The position numbers were made by a program, and so were the translations under genes. Source: Adenophora triphylla var. japonica (lineage: Eukaryota > Streptophyta > Magnoliopsida > Asterales > Campanulaceae). Taken from it: a stretch of 64,000 nt of DNA. Under the pieces are notes generated by a model. The model made no database searches. It was not told where the DNA came from and worked only from the letters and a program-made list of their open reading frames with translations. Positions within the stretch are counted from its first letter, which is position 1. Each line of letters opens with the position of its first letter. The DNA lies in NCBI GenBank assembly GCA_022495995.1, contig JAFEMH010000983.1:62001-126000 (forward strand), in the 5' to 3' direction. Below are positions 1 to 12,518 of the stretch, one piece after another.

Positions 1-928
1 TGAATGAGGCTCTAATTTCCTATTGAGTTTAACTTGTAAATTGTAATTAACCCTGATATTGCAAACGAGGAAAGAATATGAAGCGGTTTAAGAAGCATGA
101 TTCCACTGGTTGTAATAGAAAATATTTCTTTGCTTCACCGTGATGTCATACTAAACTAATGACGGGTAGAAGCATTTTCTCTCTATCAGGTCATGAAGAG
201 CCAAAACCAAAGTAAAATTTCTGTCATGTGCTGTTGCACCTCTTTGCTTTTATTTACTGTAGTGCTCTTTTGACTTCCTCTACTTTCCATCTACTTTTAA
301 TCAATAAGTAAAAAAAGTAGAGGAAAAATCAAAGGAAATGCAATGGAGATACTGGCCCTCCAGATGATCCCTTTGGTATTTCACTAGAAAATATCAAGAA
401 GTTAGGGTTTGAAGAAATGTTTCTCTTCGGCCAGTTACAAGTTCAAAAATCCTAAACACTAGCTAAGGTACTATTATTGCTCCTCTGGCAAAGGTTACCA
501 AGGACTCCTGCTCTTCATTGCTTGAAATGTTGAATCAATGCGTAATTGAAATATATTCCAGTGGAAAGGAATTAACTTCCTTTGCTGGGATGGAAGAGAT
601 TTGTACATTCTATCTGTTCTCAACATAGTACCAGTACATCATGTGATTAACTGTGGTTGTTAAATTGTTATACTTGCCTTTTCCATTGAAGGTTCTGAAA
701 TGCATCTGTGTCCACTTATAACTGATCTTATTTACAAGTTTCTCACCTTCAGATTTTTTTTCCCCATGGCCATCAGTTGTGAATACTGAGATTTTTATTT
801 TATTTTAAATTAATGTATTGTTGAGCTCACAGTCTTATGGCTCTTATTACCATATCTTATGTGACAGCTCCACTCTTAATGTTTTGTAACTTGAACTGAC
901 TATATGGAAATGATCTTTGTCAATGAAG

Positions 929-3900
929 GGAGATGTTTATCCTGTGGAGCCAACTGACGACTTCTCATTCAATCCAGTCCTGGATGCTCATTGGGGTGTT
1001 TTGAATGATGAAGATGTAAGAAATTTTCATTGCTTCTTATTCTCTTCGCTTTTTCTTTCTATTGAGACGCCTTTGTCTGTTCTAAATCTGTTACAACTGT
1101 CAAACAGTCCAGTTTTATTTCACAATTATTAATACATTTTGTTTAGCTTTTAACTGTCTAGACCCCAAAAGCTGCCTAATCTTTTGAGTTATTAGCCTCT
1201 GCGTGAAGAAATAATAAAAACATTGACTCGGAATAGCCAATTTGTTTTAAGCTGGTGATGTGCTTAAGATGGGAAAAGAACATGATCCATAGATTACCAA
1301 TCATAGCATAATTAAATTCTGATGTGTGGGCCTTTGCTAACTCTTGATGAGCACAAATGAATGCTAGGTGTCTGTTAACTATAAGAGGTCATGCCAGTTA
1401 AGATGTTACTAATAAGTGTCCTGGAAGCCACTAATGCTCTTGCTTAGCTTGATTAAAGGTTCGTATCGGACACATACAGTTTTGAGTGGCCCATCTCTGA
1501 CCTTTTAAGATTTTAGATGAGTTATAAATTAACAGGGATGAAGGCTGGTTTGAGTTCAGTTTCTATCATCCATATTTCACATCATCTCTTAAGATGGATA
1601 AGTTGCAAAACTTTCCAAGATAGAATTCTGTAAATGAAGTGTGGATCTATCAATGTGTAGACAGTTTAGTGCACGAATCCATCAACATGAAGAAGACTAG
1701 AATATCAGTTAGTGGGAAAACGAAAACTAAAATGGACATCTGTAATAAAGAAAGATGACTGAGTGGATTTAGCTGGATGGCAAAAAAGGATTCATGTAGC
1801 CAACCCTAAGTGATTGGGACTAAGGCGTTGTTGATTTGATTTGAGTTGTGTTTTCTTCCTTCTTCTTCAGTTGAAGTTTGAGGATAATGATATAAGACCA
1901 AGGAACATTGTCAATCCTTGTTAGATTTAGGATCTAATGAATTTTAATTCTGAACTGTTGTATCCAATGCGTGTACTGTTTATTTGGAGAAGAGATATTG
2001 TATAAAAGACCTTTTCCCTGATAAAACTTGTTGATGTTATTGTAGACAAGTGGGCTTCGTTCGCACACTTTATCAATGTTGGTAAACGATTATCCAGGAG
2101 TTCTCAACATAGTAACAGGGATTTTTTCTCGGAGAGGCTATAATATCCAGGTATATTTACTGCAGTTGTTGATTTGTCTTTTTTCCTTTGGTATATATTT
2201 CAAATTCAGATTTTTTGATGTACTTTGGTGTCTTATTTTCTTTTGTCAGAGTTTAGCTGTTGGTCACGCAGAGACTGAGGGCATTTCCCGCATTACAACT
2301 GTTGTCCCCGGTACAGACGATTCAATTAGCAAGTTGGTGCAGCAACTATACAAGTTGATCGATGTTCACAAGGTGAGGATCTTCCACCATTAAGAAAGTT
2401 TCTCAGTGGCATTGATAAGGGACAAGATTATGAACACATATTATTGCTCTTGGAAAAATATTACCCGTATCTGTTTGTGTTTAAGGCAAAAGACGTTCTT
2501 TTGAAGCCTTTTTGAGATTACCCAAGTTATCCCCCATCCATAAAAAACATAAAATTTCACAACCATTATAGAACTTCCAACTTTTTCCTTACCCTAATTA
2601 ACTAATCAAAACCACAAAATTTTAAAAATAAAAAATATATTGAAAAGAAAAGATCGAAAGGATCATCTTTTATAGAGAATATAAATGATAATTAAAGAAA
2701 AAAAGAGGTATCTCCAAAGTATCGGCTGGAGTATGAGCAAACTTGTACTAGCATTACGGGCTGAAAATTTTTAAATGTGATTTTTTGTCCCTTCAATAGG
2801 CGGCCTGGTGATATAACTATTTGGTTCAAAAAGTCATGATGGTTCAGCAGGCTTTGAGTTCTATTCGAGTATCAGCCTGACCTGAGCGTGTTATAATATA
2901 GCCTCTCGGGCAATCGGCAGGGAATAATTGGATCAAGAACAATATCTGATTCCATTGCAATGTGTGCTTTCATTATGATGGTCATGGTGGTTTGGAGTCT
3001 CCCTTATTATGGTTGCGATAGTGGTTCGGAGGCAGTGGTTCTATGAGCTTATGATATGAGTTTGGCAGCCTAATGCTGAAGTCCCCCAGTGCCTGGGGGT
3101 GGTGGTGGTGGTTCAGGAAGTAATGCCTGCTGTCTTATTGTTCTACAGGTTCAAAATTCTTGAGTGCATGTCGTATTATTATTTTGCCCATAAGCTTGAT
3201 ATATGGAATCTGAAAACGAAAGATATAACATCGGTCATCCTAAGTGGTAAAGTTACTGATTGTGACTATAGCATGTCCAGCTCTCTCTCTGCCTATGCCT
3301 TGCCTTGACCTATTCTTTTCTTGTCCTCTCTTTTTTTTTTGGGGGGGGGGGGGTTGATGGAGAAAAATTCCTCTAGTAATAAAATCCGAGCAAGTGGACT
3401 CACTACCGTTGTAGTAATATGCACGAGCAGGGGTCGAACCACAGAGACTCGTTGGTTTTAACAAATAAATTTAATTAATGCTTCAAGTAACAAAATGGGG
3501 TTTTTGATTTTGATTTATTAACTGAAATATTAAAGCAAGAAATTAACTATTTAATTCAAGAAAATAAGAAAGCAATAAACTAGGATTTAATCAGATCAAA
3601 GGAATTCACGGATTGGATTTCATATTCATCTTCATTCTATGCTAGATTTATCATGATAAAATTAACAATCTTGTTCAAAGATTCGTTCACTTAATTTAAG
3701 GGTTGGGACGTTCGATGTGCGGATTGCAACCCTCTTATTTCTCTCCTATTGTAGATTCCGCTAGGTCAAAACAATAATCAAGAAATTCATTAAGAACAAT
3801 GAGAACATATGAATCTAGATTCTCTTGTATTCCGCTAGGTCAACAATCAAATCCATTGATGAAATGGTGGCCTAAATTATGAACAATCCACGCTAGTGCA

Positions 3901-6900
3901 ACGATTCAAAACCTAACAATTAAAGGTTAAAATAGAATTAAAACCTAAAATTGAATTTAGATATCTCATCAAACATGAACAAGAAAGTTTTGGAAATTTA
4001 TACTAGCATAGAAATCCGACGAATATTACATCCAATCCATGAAAAGAGAATTTAGCTACTCATATTCAGTGATGACAATCACAAAGTATGAATAACAATA
4101 CATCAAACCCGAAATACTTCAGAAAAACCTTGAAAATAAAACTCTCCAATCTTCAAACCCTAGGCAAGAAAATAAGATCAAAAGTTCTTTTTTTTTTTCA
4201 ATAATAATAATAAAGGGAGTTTATATACTCCTCAATGCAGTCCTTAATCAACTAGGAAAGGGAATTCACAAGATTCATCAAAATCTGCTCCAAAATCCGG
4301 AATGACGTCACAAAACGCGCATCGGGCACGAGTCGTGCTAATTAGCACGAGTCGTGCCCTTCGCCCCAGCCGTGCTCACGAGTCGTGACGCACCCCTCCA
4401 TTCGTTCGAGTAGCTTTACTTGAAAACGCCTTGACTTTCACTCGTGAGAACGAGTCGTGCCTATGGTGCCCACTCGTTCTGAGTAGTTGCTTGGAATTGG
4501 CTTGACTCCATTCGTTCCCAAGTCGTGCTATTTGCTTCCTCAGTCGTGCTCCACTCGTGCCAACAGCAGAATTGCCCCATTTTGACTCAGCTTTGACCTG
4601 GCCTTTGTGGACTATCAAAACACTCAAAAATACATTAAATTCCCAAGGATTCGAACAGAAAATAGGTTTAGGAACATATCTTTTAGATGGGTAAAACCAC
4701 ATCTATCAAATACCCCCAAACTTACCTTTTGCTCGTCCCCGAGTAAAACAAAACTAAACAAAAGAGAAAACTATTCTAACAAATAAAAACGATAAACACA
4801 AAATATTTTTGATATATTCTCAATATATACAAGGTTGCCGGCCAAGCAAGTCTCAGATTCTCACGTAAATGTGCTACACAAGTGCCAATAAGAAAATGCA
4901 ATTACAATTACATTAATGCATCTAACCCACAATTTTCCACCTCGGCTTTGAATGATTGAATGAAATATGGGAGATCATGATCACTAAGATAAGATTGCTT
5001 ATGGGATCACTAACACATGCTCTAAATCACAGATTACAATACAATTATATACACAAGGATACTCATATGCATGATTACGCACTTGTCAACCCGATTACTC
5101 AATATTGAACAAAAATATGGCTCAAAGTTAAGTCCACAACAAATGTGGGGCTAGGCTCACGGGTGCAAATGAAGGAATAGACATACAAACACAAGAATGT
5201 GAAATTAAAAACCTTCCATTGCAATACTCCTTCCCGAATTTTAACTTTTCCGCTCACCTTTGTTTCCCCAATGCTTCAACCCCCAAACTAGAACTTTGTT
5301 CATACTTTATTTATACGCTTGGGGTTGAGAGCATTCCCTCACTCAATATAAGTCACTAATCAAATATACTTCACAACATTAGGAGGCAAGCTTTTTTTTT
5401 TTTTTTTTGCACTTGAACAATTTTTATATATACAAATATATATATATTTTTTTTTTTTCTTCTTGCCCCCTTTTATACAATACAAGTCATGCTTCCAACT
5501 TTTGACCTTCCCTCACTCATTCCCGTAATTTCCCTATGTAACCCCCAAACTGATCGTTTCTAATTCCACATTCTTGTAAAGGTGGGATAACCTATTCTAG
5601 GTATCAAGGGTTAGGGGTTAGGCATCAAATGAAGGCGAATGGAGGTCTAGATGTTCCATTCTTTCTAAACAGGCTCAAAAAAGGATCAAGTGACAATTCA
5701 TATATGAATAGTGACGAGAAAGTCAAAGGCTTACAAGAGGGTTGCCAAAGAAAGATAAGCCATAAATACCAAGTAATCTATTGATTTGTTATTGACAAGC
5801 ATGCAATCATGTTCTAGGACCCCCGAGAATGTCAAAGTGAACCCATAAAGGACACCTAAATTAATAACCATGATCAAGAAATAAGATGGAAGTGAATGGT
5901 GGTGCAATTGTGTTTTACATGTATTAATGCAATTCTAATTAACACATTCAAATTGGCACAAGCTAGCAAAACTCAATCAAAATCCCTCAAATCATCACGG
6001 ACGTTGGCCAACTTCCAAACATATAAAGAGAACAAAAATTTTTAATTTTTAAATTTTTCTATTTTTTTGGAGGGTGACACTACATACACTCCCCTATAAA
6101 CCCACAAACTCGGAGAGATATCTACCCCCAAACTCAAAACATGCTATGTCCTCATAGCAAAGAGGACAAAAACATGCCTCGGGTTCAAAGGACAATATGA
6201 CACACAAAGCAAATAACTAAAGCAATAAAATTGTACCTACTTGGGTTGCCTCCCAATTAGCGCATTTGTTTAAGGTCGTTAGCCCGACCATTGCTCCCAA
6301 CTAAATGGAATTTGATGTGACCACATTCATTTTGGCTTTAGCTTTCCTTCCTTTGGCCCACTTCGCAACTTCTCGGGCACAAATGCCCACCACCTTCCAC
6401 AAAAATTCTCCCTTTGCTACAAACTCGGGTGGAACCCAAGGCATTTTTCTCACCTTTTTCTTGCTTTTCTTCTTTTTCTTCAATTTCTTTTTCTTGGGAG
6501 CCTCTCTCCCAAACTCATTTGGTGCCTTATTCTTATCACAATCAAGCATCTCCTTTTCCTTCACAACATTGCAAGCATCCCCGAACATGCATCTTGATGT
6601 ACAAAGCATCGTAAATATCAAGAGAGCAACACTCTTCCATTTTATCACATGAAACAATATTGGTAGACTTAAGCGGAAAGAATGATTTTAACGGAGACAC
6701 CGACCCCTTTTGGGGTCGGTCTAGGGGGTGATACGGGCCATCACAAGAACCAAGATTGTCGGCCTTATTTTTCATGGCACACAAGTGGGAACCCGCACTA
6801 TCCCTAGAATTCTCACCGTCATTTGACAAAGCTTCACAATTATCAACATATGAACACACCTCTCTATCATCACTCGGATGTTTCATGGCATCAAACACAG

Positions 6901-9900
6901 AAATTTCAATTTTTTCACCCGCCACTGTCATAGACAGGTTTGCCATTCCTCACATTAATAATGGTGTTGGTCGTCGCCACGAAGGGTCTCCCAAGTAATA
7001 TGGGTGAATCCCGGCGACTTCCTTCACCTCGTGGCATTTCGAGCACCACAAAATCAACGAGCACAATGATTGAATTTACCTCGAATCCAAACATCCTCCA
7101 CAATGCCCACGGGTCTTTTAATGGACCGATCCGCAAGTTGTAGGGCCATTGTGGTGGGTTTTAATTCGGGTAAACCCAACTCCTCATACACATAATAAGG
7201 CAACAAATTAATGCGGCCCCAAGATCCAACATAGCTTGTACCCTCTTTGACTCCCCATAGTAATAGAAATCGAAAACTTAGGGGTCTTTCAATTTGGGTG
7301 GAAGACTATGTTGTACCACTGCGCTAAGCATTTTCACTCATCACTACTCTCTCATTTGTCCCATACCTATGTTTCTTGGAATTTAATTCTTTGAAAAATT
7401 TGGAATAATCAGGAATATTTTTGATCACATTGAGTAAAGGGATATTGATGTTCACCTTAGAAAACATGTTCATCAATTCCGACATCTGCTTATCCAATTT
7501 ATGTTTTAAAAACCTTCCAGAAACGGTGCGGGAGGTACATATGGCATGGGGGCGGAGCTTCAACTTTAGAATTTTCCCCCATATCACTTGTACTCTTATC
7601 ACAACCGACATCATTATTATCCACATTAGCATTCTTATCTACAACAGGAGGGGGAGAAGAAGATGAAGGAGAGATTACCTCACTACCTACCTGTTTGCCA
7701 TTTCGAAGAGTGATAATGGCATTTGCTTGATGTGGTTGGCTCGGAAAAGTCCCAGACTTATGGCCTTGTAGGGCGGTTGCTAATTGCCCGATTTGAGTCT
7801 CCAACTTCCGAATTGCGGCTTCACGGTTCTTGGAAGCTTGTTGATTTTCCGCCTCGATTGATTATTTTCGGCTTGCAATTTCTCCACGGCCACTTCCCAC
7901 GGTTCCACTTTTACGCTCATACTATCCGGTGGAGGTTGAGGATGGAGAGGCTTATTTTGTTCTTGATTGCCTCCTCATGAAAAATTTGGGTGTTGCCTCC
8001 ACCGGGTTGTATGTGTTTGAATACGGATTATTGTTTTGAGGAACCGCGCGAATCCTTGCATTGCATGTGCCTGTTCGGGGTTAAACAAAGAAACCACTTT
8101 GACACACATTAGTAGCACGAGTGTTAGGACCACAATTAGCACAAAAATCATTTACAAGATGAGCGGTAGAAGGCATAGCGGAAGAAGAAGCATTTTGCAT
8201 AGCTAACTTATCAAATCTTTGGTTCAATAATGCAAACCTGCTTGGCCATTTCTTTGTTTAGCCCTACCTCATTCACTCCCTTGTTGCCCCCTAGATCCCT
8301 TTTGTTGAGAGTTAGCACTCAACATCTCAAACGATTCTTGGCATTCTTTGGGCAGTCTTACTTCCCCAAACTACCTCTGCCGCATTATCTACCATTGATT
8401 GGTTTTCGGGGATAAAGCCCCATAGAAAGTTTGATGCAACATAGAAGCGGGGAAGTTATGGTGGCACCGAATTTGCAACATTTTAAACCTATCCCACGCA
8501 TCGTGGAAGGCTTCCCCGCTTCCTCGAGCAAATCCCATAATTTTCACCCTAAAATTTGTCAATGCATCATAAGGGTAAAACTTAGTGAGAAAAACATCAT
8601 GTAAAGCATCCCAAGTAGTGATGCTATCGGGAGGAAGTAACAATAGCCAAGTTTTGGCTTTGTCTTTTAATGCATAAGTGGAAACACTTCGGCCTCAAGT
8701 GCTCCGAGGTAACACCCTCTTTTGTAGGGAACCCACTCAAGGTAGACATAAATTCTCTCAAAAACGCTAACGCATCCTCACCGGCAAGACCATAAAAATT
8801 AGGAATCATGTTAAAATATTGTCATTTGATTTCATAAGCTAGTCTTTGCATCGGGCAACACTACGCACGACACCGACGTGTCGACTCTTGGCCTAGCAAA
8901 TGTATTCATGACTTGGTCCGCCATCACAAAATTAAATTCTTCTTCTTCCTCGGTGGAAGAAGTTTTCAACTCACTTAATTCTTCTTCCGTCCCTAAGTGA
9001 CGAAGTATCGACTCGCCACTCACTCGAGTAGAGGAAATGCCTCTCTCAATTCTGCCATATCGTCGTTCAAAGGAACCAAATTAGGATCCAATGACCGGCG
9101 ACCAAACATGCACCGATTAAATAAACTTGTTAAAAATCACAACAAGTCCCCGCAACGGCGCCAAAACTTGATGGAGAAAATTTCCTCTAGTAATAAAATC
9201 CGAGCAAGTGGACTCACTACCGTTGTAGTAATATGCACGAGCAGGGGTCGAACCACAGAGACTCGTTGGTTTTAACAAATAAATTTAATTAATGCTTCAA
9301 GTAACAAAATGGGGTTTTTGATTTTGATTTATTAACTGAAATATTAAAGCAAGAAATTAACTATTTAATTCAAGAAAATAAGAAAGCAATAAACTAGGAT
9401 TTAATCAGATCAAAGGAATTCACGGATTGGATTTCATATTCATCTTCATTCTATGCTAGATTTATCATGATAAAATTAACAATCTTGTTCAAAGATTCGT
9501 TCACTTAATTTAAGGGTTGGGACGTTCGATGTGCGGATTGCAACCCTCTTATTTCTCTCCTATTGTAGATTCCGCTAGGTCAAAACAATAATCAAGAAAT
9601 TCATTAAGAACAATGAGAACATATGAATCTAGATTCTCTTGTATTCCGCTAGGTCAACAATCAAATCCAATTGATGAAATGGTGGCCTAAATTATGAACA
9701 ATCCACGCTAGTGCAACGATTCAAAACCTAACAATTAAAGGTTAAAATAGAATTAAAACCTAAAATTGAATTTAGATATCTCATCAAACATGAACAAGAA
9801 AGTTTTGGAAATTTATACTAGCATAGAAATCCGACGAATATTACATCCAATCCATGAAAAGAGAATTTAGCTACTCATATTCATGATGACAATCACAAAG

Positions 9901-12518
9901 TATGAATAACAATACATCAAACCTGAAATACTTGCAAAAACCTTGAAAATAAAACTCTCCAATCTTCAAACCCTAGGCAAGAAAATAAGATCAAAAGTTC
10001 TTTTTTTTTTTCAATAATAATAATAAAGGGAGTTTATATACTCCTCAATGCAGTCCTTAATCAACTAGGAAAGGGAATTCACAAGATTCATCAAAATCTG
10101 CTCCAAAATCCGGAATGACGTCACAAAACGCGTACTGGCACGAGTCGTGCTAATTAGCACGAGTCGTGCCCTTCGCCTCCCAGGCCGTGCTCACGAGTCG
10201 TGACAGACCCCTCCATTCGTTCTGAGTAGCTTTACTTGAAAACGCCTTGACTTTCACTCGTGAGAACGAGTCGTGCCTATGGTGCCCACTCGTTCTGAGT
10301 AGTTGCTTGGAATTGGCTTGACTCCATTCGTTCCCAAGTCGTGCTATTTGCTTCCTCAGTCGTGCTCCACTCGTGCCAACAGCAGAATTGCCCCATTTTG
10401 ACTCAGCTTTGACCTGGCCTTCGTGGACTATCAAAACACTCAAAAATACATTAAATTCCCAAGGATTCGAACAGAAAATAGGTTTAGGAACATATCTTTT
10501 AGATGGGTAAAACCACATCTATCAGGGGTGTAAGGACATGTAATGCATAAACACTGTAGTCATATTCTTTCAGGTATAAACAATGCTCACGGTTAATTCA
10601 TCCTACTGACTTTAAGCTGTACATTGTATTGGCTGACATAATTGTTGATTCTTTCAGGTTCAGGATCTTACCCACATGCCATTTGCAGAGCGAGAACTTA
10701 TGCTGATAAAGGTTGCTGTAAATGCGACTGCAAGACGCAATGTTCTTGACATTGCCAGCATTTTCAGAGCCAAAGCAGTTGATGTGTCAGATCACACAAT
10801 CACTCTTGAGGTGAATTTGGTTAATTATTTTGATATCATTCATTTAGTTTGACTGACCCTGGTTAGTACAAGACAGTCAAAGTTGTATAGGCTTTGTTCA
10901 GTGTTGCTACTTTAAGCAAAAAAATATTCCATTTTTTAGTGAAAGGGTGGATGAAAGATGTGGGGGTGCTTATCCTAGGTTGAGTTTTTATTTGCAACTA
11001 CATTTATCAACATGTTTTAAGCACCATTTGGTATACAGCATGAAAAGCATGGTTGAACTGTTGCTTTATTTTTATTTAAATTTTATTGATGACTTACTCG
11101 TTATGTAAATGACTAAAAAACCCATATATCATTTTTGTACTTTATAGTCTTTAGTGAAAAACATTTATTAGGACGTCAATTGATAACATGCTGGAAAAAT
11201 TGAGTCGGTAAATGCATTTCTTAGATAAATCTTTAGTAAACGGAATTTCTCGGGGATGGGGAATCAAATTGAACTGCAGAATGAGGATGGTATTAGATAA
11301 ACCCGCTCCCTAACTGGCCCATTGCCAGTTCTAAATGTAAAGGCAAATCTGCTCTAATAGCTGTGCTTCACGTTTAGCATAGGAAAATAGAATCTTGTTC
11401 TACTATGATTTCATTTTTTGAGGTGGGTCTGAAAAGTCTGCCTCATTTCATTTCATTTCATATCTAATCAGGAAACGTAATCTTTTGTTACTTCATGATG
11501 CTGTTTGTCATTGTTATATGATACTCATGTTTTTCCTTATGGCAATTGTTCCAGCTTACTGGAGATTTGCACAAGATGGTTGCATTGCAGAGATTGTTGG
11601 AGCCCTACGGAATTTGTGAGGTATGTTCTTCAATCTTTGCAACTTCACTTTTATACTCCGTCTCTGCTATTTCAGTAGTTCTGGATCTTTGCTGAACTGA
11701 TATAAGTAGTCTGCATCACTTGCAGTTGACTTTATTTTAAGCTGTTTGGCCGTTCATTGGCAGTCAAGTTGGATTAAGGAACATATTACATGACTAGCCT
11801 TAACCCTATTAAGCACCAAAAAATTTCCAAAATCATTTTGTTTTATAAAACTTGGTACCACTTGAAATGCAATAGCCTGATGATTACTAACATCCTGGAA
11901 TATTAAGAGCCGGTAGGTGAAGATTTGAGGTCTTTAAACAACTTATTGCTCGGTATTCAATACTTATGCAGCTTAATTGAACACATTATCTTAAACTTCT
12001 ATATCATCAATAGATTTGAGGTCTTTAAACAACTTATTGCTCGGTTTTCTTGACCTAATAATTCTTGACAGTATTCTATTGACTGAAAGTGAATCATTTC
12101 TCAGTTGATTACCGGTCCAAATAAACACAAATTTCGGGCACTGTAATTTTAATTAGCTGCTTAATGCTACTTTATTTCAAAAGTTGCATACATATTTATA
12201 TATTTAAAACTTACTATTGTTTTTTGTCAACAAGTAAGAGTTTTGGGATTGTTCTAACTCATTTGTCAGTTTCGGTCACTCAGTGTTTTACCTGACACCT
12301 TAGATAGGTATGAATGTGAGCAATGATTATCCCTTTAAAAAGAAACAAAAATGATTTGTTTATGTTGACTGTGGAACATATTTCATTTTCTCGAATATTT
12401 TTTTATATTCTAAAATGGGCTCCCCCTTTTCTAGGTTGCAAGAACAGGTCGTATAGCACTGACTCGAGAATCGGGTGTGGATTCCAAGTACCTCCGTGGA
12501 TATTCCTATCCGCTGTAA
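929..12518 (+). CDS. AHASS: Acetolactate synthase small subunit, C-terminal half (exons 7-12), duplicate copy; partial
   Basis: Exons by alignment to the complete gene at 19676-35294: 929-1015, 2046-2150, 2250-2372, 10658-10810, 11555-11620, 12435-12518 (TAA). Together they encode the last 205 residues: a linker, the second ACT domain and the second C-terminal repeat, ending ...LRGYSYPL. All exons are open and every visible GT/AG site is kept. Relative to the complete gene there are 8 base changes in 618 coding bases; six change the protein (residues 315 D>E, 327 L>M, 332 S>Y, 344 A>S, 378 N>S, 449 D>H). The intron between the third and fourth visible exons holds a 7.2 kb retrotransposon. Exons 1-6 are not in the window. 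It could be the tail of a full gene that starts upstream or a truncated, non-functional duplicate. In the family this subunit activates the catalytic subunit and gives valine/leucine feedback in the plastid. Confidence 0.85.
1785..1835 (+). repeat. RTE-type LINE 3' tail fragment (copy 1)
   Basis: The intron carries tcatgtagccaaccc...tgattgggactaaggc followed by gttgttgatt. This is the conserved 3' end of plant RTE-clade LINEs; compare the fuller element at 21232-22790, which ends gccgaccc...gggattaaggc then a ttgttattgttg tail. The same fragment is at 30795-30846, so it predates the segmental duplication. Confidence 0.6.
3355..4708 (-). repeat. LTR (3' LTR of the Athila-like element)
   Basis: It differs from the LTR at 9169-10524 at only about ten to fifteen sites, mostly clustered in the cacgagtcgtgc-rich part near 4320-4400. 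Such high identity indicates a recent insertion. The outer end abuts the TSD GGGGT in a T/G homopolymer tract. Confidence 0.92.
4325..4560. repeat. Repeated CACGAGTCGTG palindromes inside the LTR
   Basis: The motif gcacgagtcgtgc and shorter versions (cactcgt, aagtcgtgct, cagtcgtgct) recur many times within about 240 bp of the LTR. The other LTR repeats them at about 10135-10380. The core CACGAGTCGTG is nearly self-complementary. Function is unknown; repeated LTR motifs can be promoter elements. Confidence 0.6.
4709..4723 (-). other. Polypurine tract of the Athila-like element
   Basis: On the minus strand AGTTTGGGGGTATT lies directly before the TGATAGATG start of the 3' LTR. This is the expected position and composition for plus-strand priming. 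Confidence 0.7.
4724..6300. other. Non-coding interior of the Athila-like element
   Basis: No reading frame related to reverse transcriptase, RNase H or integrase can be seen in about 1.6 kb. The stretch is AT-rich with T and A homopolymers. In an autonomous element the rest of pol would lie here or upstream; its absence makes the element dependent on enzymes supplied in trans. Confidence 0.6.
6542..9110 (-). pseudogene. Athila-type gag and aspartic protease remnants
   Basis: Reading leftwards from a likely start at 9110 ([10 protein letters not shown]), the frames hold a retrotransposon gag domain near 8820-8390. Its hallmarks are [29 protein letters not shown] and [28 protein letters not shown] segment follows at 7804, then a protease-like region near 7140-6920 with FVVLEM and [11 protein letters not shown], then an Athila-style tail ([19 protein letters not shown]). 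Frames shift and stop repeatedly, so no intact polyprotein is made. No RT or integrase follows. The order gag then protease and the tRNA-Asp primer site agree with the Athila group. Confidence 0.8.
9147..9163 (-). other. Primer-binding site (tRNA-Asp type)
   Basis: The minus strand reads TGGCGCCGTTGCGGGGA, five bases inside the 5' LTR. It complements the tRNA-Asp 3' end (CCCCGGCAACGGCGCCA) except for one missing G. Athila-group elements commonly use this primer. Confidence 0.8.
9169..10524 (-). repeat. LTR (5' LTR of the Athila-like element)
   Basis: Partner of 3355-4708. It ends at the second GGGGT target duplication, after which the intron resumes with gtaaggacatgtaatgcat, as in copy 2 at about 32493. 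Confidence 0.92.

Larger units (their letters stand above)
3355..10524 (-). mobile_element. Athila-like Ty3/gypsy element lacking RT and integrase (non-autonomous)
   Basis: Two direct repeats of about 1.35 kb (3355-4708 and 9169-10524) begin TG and end CA. The target-site duplication is GGGGT (3350-3354 and 10525-10529). The element reads on the minus strand. A primer-binding site next to the right-hand LTR matches the 3' end of tRNA-Asp with one missing G. A purine tract flanks the left-hand LTR. The interior keeps gag and protease remnants of Athila type but no reverse transcriptase or integrase, and 4709-6300 is non-coding. It sits in the intron before exon 10 of the duplicated small-subunit gene. 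The paralogous position in copy 2 (about 32490) is empty. Confidence 0.93.

Noticed and set aside
2076..2393. Continuous 105-codon frame through exon 8, intron and exon 9 (also 31086-31403) as a retained-intron gene
   Set aside because: Consensus splice sites at 2151 and 2249 restore the family sequence; the intron happens to lack a stop in this frame.
3240..3464. Minus-strand frame near the poly-G tract
   Set aside because: It spans the junction of intron and LTR and cannot be a conserved gene.
4376..4702. Minus-strand open frame of 108 codons, present in both LTRs (also 10150-10518)
   Set aside because: It lies wholly in the LTR over the cacgagtcgtgc cluster and resembles no protein.
6305..6652. 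Plus-strand frame with a Phe-rich hydrophobic stretch, as a membrane protein
   Set aside because: It is the complement of the Lys-rich part of the Athila-like minus-strand coding region.
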